The translations under genes and the position numbers were made by a program. Positions 57,340 through 64,000 of a stretch of 64,000 nt of DNA are shown piece after piece. The notes below the pieces were generated by a model that worked only from the letters and a program-made list of their open reading frames with translations, had not been told where the DNA came from and searched no databases. The stretch is taken from the NCBI GenBank assembly GCA_038501195.1, contig JBBPUQ010000006.1, positions 1,860,001-1,924,000 of the forward strand, written 5' to 3'. Positions within the stretch are counted from its first letter, which is position 1. Every line of letters starts with the position of its first letter. This DNA is from Nemania diffusa (taxonomy: Eukaryota; Ascomycota; Sordariomycetes; Xylariales; Xylariaceae).

Positions 57340-58788
57340 TCACTCATCCGACTCTAACACTGTCGCTGGCACCCCTTTCTTTGCTGCTCGTCCGCCTAGG
57401 ACGTGCTGAGCATATGCGTTTGGGCCAGGGAAAAAGCCGTTAGCAGTGCCATTGCCGTATTCCATGATAGCACTGCGAAGACGCCGCCGGAAGGATTTGA
57501 AGGGCGTGAAGGAAATTTGGGCGTGGTGGATCCATATGAGGGGGGAATCACGCTCAGGCAGGGCCATGTTTGGTCGGCGGGCAGGGACACGAAAGGCCTC
57601 GAGAATATAGTCAGATACTTGCGCAGTGTAGAGGTGGATGTTGGCGTTGGAAACCTCATCGTCGGCGACCAGGATCTGGTACCGCATGTGGAATTGTGAT
57701 AGATCAGATAGAGACTGCCCAGGCTTGCATTTCTTCTCATAGATGATCTCGTCTTGCCGCTGCTGTGCCATGGCAATAAATAGGCTGGCCATGTAGCCTC
57801 GGGAGAGGGGCAATTGTCTACTATGGCGATACCCGGTACGTTCTGGACTAACGAGCATGGGGGACTTTCCTCTTTCATTGTCAGCAACAGGACTAGCTTC
57901 AATTCCCGTTGCCCGAGCTCGTTTCTCACTTCTTCTCTCTCGATTTGATCGTCCCCATCGTGCCCTTCGTCGCAATCCTAATAGTGATCGGTCAAGGTAG
58001 ACTATGCGACAGGCATTCTTTTGTGCATGGGGGGTGTTACCATCGAGAACGTAGATTCGAGGGTTATAGAACGTAGCATCGATCCCTCTCGTGGCGTATC
58101 GAAGAGTCAGGCTAACCCTGCCCGCCTTCAGTCTATCATGTGCCTTATTACTGCCCTGGCTTATATAGCTACTATTGTCGACTGGCTTGCTGGCGGTGAG
58201 ATAGTCGGGGCTAGACGGGGTTCCCCAAATATCATCGCTAAGCTTCGGGAGTTTTGATACCAGTAAACGATCCATGGCAAGGAGCCGTGCATCATAATCA
58301 TCCTCAAGCCCCTCTCCTATAAGTATGCTAATCCATGAGTTTATCTCTTGGTGTGGTAGGTTAGGGAGTCGGAAAGAAGGAACGCGCATCAAGTCAATGT
58401 CAGTGTCAGCAGCGGCAGTGGCAGCGGCAGAGCCTGCGCCAGAAGAAGGGGAAAACTGTATCTCCTCGGCCTTCTTCAACTTGAGCTTTGATTGCTCAGT
58501 CTGCTGCACTAAGTTTTCGTGCTCCTGTCCGCAGTGGCTTGGGGAACTGGTCAACAGGGATGACCGTTCCTCCTTGAATGCAACATTCAAAACTTTAGCA
58601 TGGATTTTCGTCCAGTAAGGTGGCCTGACAAAGAGCTTTGGATTGTTAAGAATGATTTGCTCAAGTGGCCCGTCATAGAGGGAAGCAACGAGCAACCTTG
58701 GCTTCTCTTGTAGGCTCTCAGGCACGCTTTTGCCATGACCGGCAGGATTGTTATTTTTGTCGCTATTATCCATGCTTTTGTCGTTCAT
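57340..58788 (-). CDS. Unknown fungal protein, 482 aa
   Basis: Long intron-less frame starting at ATG 58788 (upstream in-frame extension would use TTG). I do not recognise a named domain. The N-terminus is polar (Asn, Lys, Ser). A conserved-looking block PRLLVASLYDGPLEQIILNN ... LFVRPPYWTKIHAKVLNVAF is followed by an Ala-rich linker. Then come RVPSFRLPNLPHQEINSWIS, a basic patch (LLGLRRRARWGRSNRERRSEKRAR, a possible nuclear signal), and a well-ordered C-terminal half: SRGYMASLFIAMAQQRQDEI, MRYQILVADDEVSNANIHLY, VSDYILEAF, WIHHAQISFTPFKSFRRRLR. The pattern reads as a folded domain with a beta-rich centre and an aromatic C-terminus. Codon use looks like that of its neighbours. A real gene is likely; function is open. 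Confidence 0.75.
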   Translation of the reverse strand: MNDKSMDNSDKNNNPAGHGKSVPESLQEKPRLLVASLYDGPLEQIILNNPKLFVRPPYWTKIHAKVLNVAFKEERSSLLTSSPSHCGQEHENLVQQTEQSKLKLKKAEEIQFSPSSGAGSAAATAAADTDIDLMRVPSFRLPNLPHQEINSWISILIGEGLEDDYDARLLAMDRLLVSKLPKLSDDIWGTPSSPDYLTASKPVDNSSYISQGSNKAHDRLKAGRVSLTLRYATRGIDATFYNPRIYVLDGNTPHAQKNACRIVYLDRSLLGLRRRARWGRSNRERRSEKRARATGIEASPVADNERGKSPMLVSPERTGYRHSRQLPLSRGYMASLFIAMAQQRQDEIIYEKKCKPGQSLSDLSQFHMRYQILVADDEVSNANIHLYTAQVSDYILEAFRVPARRPNMALPERDSPLIWIHHAQISFTPFKSFRRRLRSAIMEYGNGTANGFFPGPNAYAQHVLGGRAAKKGVPATVLESDE

Positions 58789-59711
58789 GATGTGGCTAGT
58801 CAACTAGAGTACGCGGATTGATGAGTTGTCTATCTGCCCAAAATGAGGGTAGGAGTAGTGAGTGGTGTCTGGTAAGAAAGGAAATTTGTGATAGCTCTCG
58901 TTAGGTAAATAGTAAGTTTAGAAAAGAGATTTAGAAACAACTTACCTAAAACTACCTCTTACCTCTATGCTAGATTCCAACCCCATCAATAGATAGAATC
59001 CGCAACTGCCTTATGTGGTATCTGCATGTAGGGAGGTACCTAAGGTACTTACGTAGGCTAGGTACCTATCTAATTTAAGTAGTAAGGGGTACTAAGTTAG
59101 GTAACTACCTCATGTTGCAATTTCCATCCTCTGTGTATGCCTAACATATAAGGTACTAACTCACCTCCTATCTTGCCTGTGTTGTAGGTACCTGGGCAGA
59201 CTTATGTATATCTAGTCTCCGATAAGACCGGTAAGATGACGCAAAACAGTGAATGTGAAACTGTATATTAATAAAGATTAATAGTTGTTAGCATGTAGTG
59301 AGGTTATACTAGTATTAGCAAGTTACTGAATATCCGGTGCGCATTCGGTTTGCGCGCAATAGTCATATTTAGGCCTACGACAATATTTGTAACCCCTTTA
59401 AATCTGGGGCATGCTAACGCAAATGTTTTCACTACTTATGTGTATTAATAGTCAATAGCAAAATTTAGTTCAATTCTTAGATACCAGGTACCGAAAACAT
59501 GATACCAAATGCTGACGATGTCTTGATTGTCACATGTATCAACAGAAAAGACTCAATATTTACCGAGAGTTGAGCCTGGTAGGCCAGTTTCCCCGCACCA
59601 ACAATTCCATATTATTATCTCCCCGCCGCTTTTGTCACCCTGTCCGGAAAGACGCTCCAAGTTACCTCCCAGCATCTGACCCATAGGAGGATAACTAGAC
59701 TCTAGTTTAGC
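58789..59711. other. Intergenic, increasingly AT-rich
   Basis: Divergent flank of the unknown gene and the GFA gene. GGTA/TACC motifs cluster at 59030-59110; 59220-59560 is AT-leaning. No gene is supported. Confidence 0.5.
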
Positions 59712-60494
59712 ATGGCGCCGGCACCAAAACTGTCGATATCGTGTCATTGCGGCGCTGCGAGACAGGCTGTTCATCTTCGCGACCAACTAATATCTAACGC
59801 GCCGCAAGAAATCGACCTCTGTCATTGTGAGGCGTGCCGACACAATACTGGTCTGCTATGTGTCTCTTATGCTGCTATTGGGCGCCCCGATTCGATTGAG
59901 GGGCTCGTGGAGTACCGCTCTACGACGAAAACGATTAGTCGATTCTTCTGCGCAACTTGTGGCTGCCATGTATTCTGGAGGCTCAAGACTATTTTAAAGG
60001 ACAGGGCCGACGCTGAGGTCGCAGATGATGCACTTGCTAAGACTGAGCAAGAGGAGTTATGGGCTGTTGCTACGGGCGTGATAATTGGACTTGAGGACGG
60101 TGAGGAGGAGTCGAATGAAGAGAATGGTGAGGTTTTGATACGATATGCAAAACACATCAACACGGCCGGTACTAAAGACGGTGGTCTGAGCCCGTTTATA
60201 CGATATATTGGGAAATCGCAGGAATTAGAAGTCGCCGAGACTTCAGCCGCATCGCCGTCTTTCCATGTGCCCTTGAAGAAAGAGCTTGGAGATTCTCTGC
60301 TAGATGCCAATACTGGGGTATCAAGCGAAGAAGAGGTATTAAACGCCTTCTGTCACTGCAAGTCCGTGCAGTTTCATATAACGCGTCCGAATGCAACGAG
60401 CAAACTCGCACGGTCTAACTTCCCGGATCTCATGGTTGAATATCGTAGCGGGTCACCTCAGCAGCGCTACCCACAGGTAAAGTCAGTCAAATAA
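59712..60494 (+). CDS. GFA/CENP-V-type zinc protein, C-terminus probably lost
   Basis: Single open frame of 260 aa starting MAPAPKLSISCHCGAARQAV. The first GFA (glutathione-dependent formaldehyde-activating enzyme/CENP-V) domain has the usual zinc ligands: SCHCGAA, LCHCEACRHNTG, and FFCATCGCHVFWRL. After an acidic linker a second such domain begins with AFCHCKSVQFHITRP but stops after about 45 residues at YPQVKSVK. Its later CxxC(R) and CxxCG ligands are missing. The stop codon is followed within 40 bases by the extremely AT-rich block, so the gene was probably cut at the border, and the present C-terminus is accidental. A CAG|GTAAAG donor-like site lies at the end, but no continuing exon exists downstream. 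The natural substrate of such fungal two-domain proteins is not known; despite the family name, formaldehyde activation should not be assumed. Confidence 0.7.
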   Translation: MAPAPKLSISCHCGAARQAVHLRDQLISNAPQEIDLCHCEACRHNTGLLCVSYAAIGRPDSIEGLVEYRSTTKTISRFFCATCGCHVFWRLKTILKDRADAEVADDALAKTEQEELWAVATGVIIGLEDGEEESNEENGEVLIRYAKHINTAGTKDGGLSPFIRYIGKSQELEVAETSAASPSFHVPLKKELGDSLLDANTGVSSEEEVLNAFCHCKSVQFHITRPNATSKLARSNFPDLMVEYRSGSPQQRYPQVKSVK

Positions 60495-60529
60495 ACGGCT
60501 TTTGACATGTTTTATCTTGATTGATAGCA

Positions 60530-63500
60530 AAAAAAGGCTTGTTTGACTAACTTGCTTAAATCTATTGATTAGATTAATTAAGTTATTTAAACAAATAATT
60601 TAAATAATCGCTTAAATAAAACTAAAGCTTTAAATTTTATTTATTGCTATTTATAAACTTTTTAAATTATTTTTTAGCTAGTACTAAAAGTACTAAATAA
60701 CTTTTAAAATATTTACATTTATAAATAAATATTATAAAGTTATTATAAGTTTATATTAACTAAATACTTTTTTATATTTAGTTAATATTGCTAGTATAAA
60801 TAATATATTAGCAGCAAATTAGTTAAATATAAAAAATCGCTTCTAATAAAACTTTTATTATAATAAAAAGTTTTTATTGTTTTTTATATAGCTTATATAA
60901 TTTATTTTTAAATAACGATTTAATTTATTTTTATTAAATAATAAATCATTGTTTAAATTAAAGCTATTATAAGTTTTAGCTAATAATTTTTTAGTAATAA
61001 ATATAAAAATAAATAAAATAATAACAGTAATTTCAAAAGCAATAATATTAATATAGTAGTTTTTTTAGTAAGTTTTAATTTATTAATAAATTTTTTTAGC
61101 TTTTATAAAGTTTTTTTTTCAAAAGTTTTTTAACTATATATTTAAATAAAAAACAATAGCTACTTAATAAATAAACATTTTTTTAAATAATACTTTATAT
61201 TTTTATAACTTTTTATAAGCTCGTTTAAAGCTAACGTAAATTTTATTAATATTAATAATATTTAAAATATATATATTAATTTAATAATTTATAAAAAAGC
61301 AACATTATTTTTATATATAAAAAAATAACATAGTTTTTAAATTTTGTTAAGTAAAAATAAATCGCTAATATAAAAAGCATTAATTAAATATATAAAGCTA
61401 TATAAATAAAAACTATTAAAAGTATAAAAGTAAATAAAAAAATAAGTTTTTTAGTTTAAACTTTTTTTTTTTAATTAATAAAAAATAAACTAAATAAATA
61501 TATAAATAGTTTTTAAAGTTTTTAAAAAAAGCTATAATATTAAACAAACTAATTCTGTTGCTTTTATATTATAAAATAAACTAAATAAAAAAGTTTAAAA
61601 TATTGTTAACTTTATAATAAATTTTTCAATTTTTTGCTTTAAAACTATAAAAAAAAAAAATATACTTATTAAAATTAAAATTATTATATAAAAAAATATA
61701 TAAAGTGTTAAAAAGATTTTTAAAAATAACAAAGCTATAAATTTTAGTTAAAAAAAAGTTTTAACAAGTTTAATTTTTTATTTTAACTATAAAGCTTTAA
61801 TAAAAAATATATTTAATGTTTATAAAATTATTAACAAGTTTAAATATATTTAAATTTATAATAATAATATTATTATTATTATTAATAAAATTATTAATTT
61901 TATTAAATAATATTAATTTAATATTTATAAATCATTTAATTTTACTGCAAAAAGTATTACAGTATTAAAAGCTAATTTTAATTTATATATTAAATAAGTA
62001 GCTTTTTTTAACTGCAAAAAAAACAATAAACTTAAAAAATTTACTATTATATTTATTAAAAATAATAAATTGTATAATAATATTAATAATATAGCTTTAA
62101 TAGTAAACTTTATACTATTATATAATAACTTTAATTTTTTTTTTTTATAAATTATAAAAAAAGTTAAAATTAAATAAAAAATACTATAAAAAAACTGCTA
62201 AAGTTTTATTATTAGTTTAAACATTATTAAAAGTAAAAAATTCTAGTTTAAATTATAAGTTATATTAGTTAATAATTTTATAAATATAAAATTTAATATT
62301 TTTATTAAAATATAAACTAGTAATATATTTAAAGCTTAAAAGTTTAATATATAGCTTTTAATATTAATTAATATAATAAGTAACAATATTAATAATAGTT
62401 TTTTTAAAAAATAACTTTTAAAAATTAAAAAATAAATAAACTTTAAATTTAATAAAAAATATTTTAGCTGCAATAGCTTTATAAACTAACTTAAAAAAAG
62501 CATAAATTTAGCAAATAATAATAAAACAGCTTATTATTAACTTTAGTAATAATTTAGAGTTTAAAAATTTAACAATTTTAAAAAATTTATAGCAATTAAA
62601 TAAACTAAATAATATATTAAATATAATATAAAATTTAATTATTAGTTATTTTTATTTATTATTATTTAATTTAATAATATATAATAATATAGCTATAGCT
62701 TAAAGTTATTAAAAAACAATAGTAGTAAAAAATAGTAAATTAATAAGTTAATATAAATTAATGCTATATTTTTTAAAAAAGTAATATTTTATTAAATTTA
62801 TAATTTCTATGCTATATATTTTAGTATAATTGTTATTATTGCAAATATAATATAACTAAACTTTTTTTTTTTTAGTTAAAATAACTAAATTATTAAAAAT
62901 AACAGAAATAAAATATATACTATATTTAAAAATAAATAAAAATATATAAAAAATAAACTAATAATAAAGTATATAGTTTTTATTGTTGATTTTTATATAA
63001 AAAAAGTTTTGCTAAGTTAAATTAATAGCTAATTTAAAAGTTTAAGCAGCGATTTAGTTATAAATAAACTACTTTTAAAAGCTTAAAAAATTTTTAACTT
63101 AAAAAAAAATATTATATAACATTTTAATTTATAAATTATATTTTATTATTAGTTAAATTTTTAGCTTTAGTATATATATATAAAGTAGTATTATTTATTT
63201 ACAAATAGTAATATTTTATACTTTAAAAAAATACTATTAAAAGCTATATAATAACATTGTTATTAGTATATTATTTAGTTAAATTACTAAAAATAATCTA
63301 GTAATAATAAAGTTAATTTTAAAAAAAAAAAAAGAAACTAAAAAACTTACTTTTATAAGCTTTAAAATATATTAATTTAAAATATTTTGTTTTTTTAATA
63401 ATAACTATAGCACTTGTAATAATAAAAATAAAAAATATAATAAAAAAAAAAAATAAAATAAAAAAAAAAAAAAACAAAAAAGTAATATTAATTAAAACAA

Positions 63501-64000
63501 ATTAATAAATCAATAAATTTATTAAAACTTATATAAAATTAATATAAATTAATAGTTAAAAATATATTAATTTTAAATAAATTAGTTATTTAATAAAAAT
63601 TATAAAATAAATAATATTTTTAATAAAAAAAAGCAAATATATAAAAATTATAAAAATAAATAACTAAAAAATTAAAAACTATTAAAATTATTTATTAATT
63701 TATTTATTAACTAAAGTTAATTTAACAAAAAAACTTATATAAAAAATAAACAGTTATTAAATTAAAAATACATTAAATTTAAATATTTTGCTTTTATAAT
63801 TTAAATTATATTATATATAGCATTAAAAACAAAAAAAAACAGAAAAAAGTAATAAAGTATTAAAAAAAGTACTAAAAAAATTTAACTTATTTTTAACTAC
63901 ATTATTTGTAAAAAAAGCAGTGCTATTACAAAAATAATATAACTAAATAGCTCTAGTTATATTAAATATAAATTTAATAATAAATTAATATTATATTTAA
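60530..64000. repeat. Extremely AT-rich, RIP-type block
   Basis: From about 60530 to the end of the window the sequence is almost only A and T (by eye well over 80%). There is no open frame of note and no recognisable repeat unit. Where I sampled lines, surviving C is mostly followed by T (or sits in GC), while CpG is nearly absent; this pattern is expected after heavy repeat-induced point mutation of transposon DNA. It is too degraded to name the original element. A centromere-proximal or other heterochromatic location is possible. Confidence 0.85.

Noticed and set aside
60600..64000. AT-rich block as inserted mitochondrial DNA
   Set aside because: No mitochondrial gene, tRNA or rRNA segment is recognisable, and the C context fits RIP decay better.

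Overview
The window comes from the nuclear genome of a filamentous ascomycete (Pezizomycotina, most likely a sordariomycete). The genes have short GT-AG introns (about 50-120 nt) with CTAAC/CTGAC-type branch points. They include fungal hallmarks: an SSK1 response regulator, a HET-domain protein, a Zn2Cys6 regulator with a fungal-type N-terminal region, a Bot1-type mitoribosomal protein and a PMT mannosyltransferase. Intergenic DNA is littered with GGTA/TACC and ACCTAGGT motifs. The last 3.5 kb is an extremely AT-rich block of the kind left by repeat-induced point mutation (RIP). Species cannot be named from the sequence. All exon joins below were worked out by hand from splice signals and reading phase; no transcript data were available.

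Layout. 0.6-1.2 kb: MARVEL-like membrane protein (-). 4 kb: small Ser/His-rich plus Cys-rich protein (+). 8.3-10.8 kb: tyrosine phosphatase with HCxxGKDRTG signature (+). 11-12.3 kb: mitoribosomal MRPS35/Bot1 (-), divergent from SSK1 (+, 14.0-16.8 kb). 17.8-19.5 kb: HET-domain protein (-), followed by an accessory AT-leaning stretch with an SDR gene relic (20.3-20.6 kb). 24.4-27.4 kb: five-exon RRM protein (+) behind a long pyrimidine-rich leader. 29.2-30.2 kb: SNX3-type sorting nexin (+). 31.9-33.3 kb: RIM2-type mitochondrial pyrimidine nucleotide carrier (-). 34 kb: VOC/glyoxalase-fold protein (-). 34.9-36.5 kb: Zn2Cys6 regulator with a GC-AG intron (-). 36.5-41.2 kb: gene-poor, with microsatellites and a 185-bp MITE with TA target duplication. 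41.2-41.8 kb: LSM7 (+). 43.0-46.6 kb: seven-exon PAN3 (-) with an unusual 1.39-kb intron. 48.2-49.8 kb: UAS/UBX ER protein (+). 50.5-52.2 kb: SF3A1/PRP21 (-). 53.3-56.3 kb: PMT1-family O-mannosyltransferase (+). 57.3-58.8 kb: unknown protein (-). 59.7-60.5 kb: GFA/CENP-V-type protein cut short at the edge of the AT-rich block (60.5-64 kb).

Together this is a mostly core-genome segment: osmostress signalling (SSK1), mRNA metabolism (LSM7, PAN3, SF3A1, RRM protein), organelle function (MRPS35, RIM2) and the secretory/endosomal pathway (PMT1, UBX protein, SNX3). It is interrupted by accessory patches (HET/SDR relic, MITE zone, AT-rich block). No gene cluster, CRISPR array, rRNA or tRNA gene was found. 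The best second-look items are the two upstream ORFs before SSK1, the oversized PAN3 intron, the MITE, the Cys/His-rich small protein, and the RIP-type border that truncates the GFA gene.
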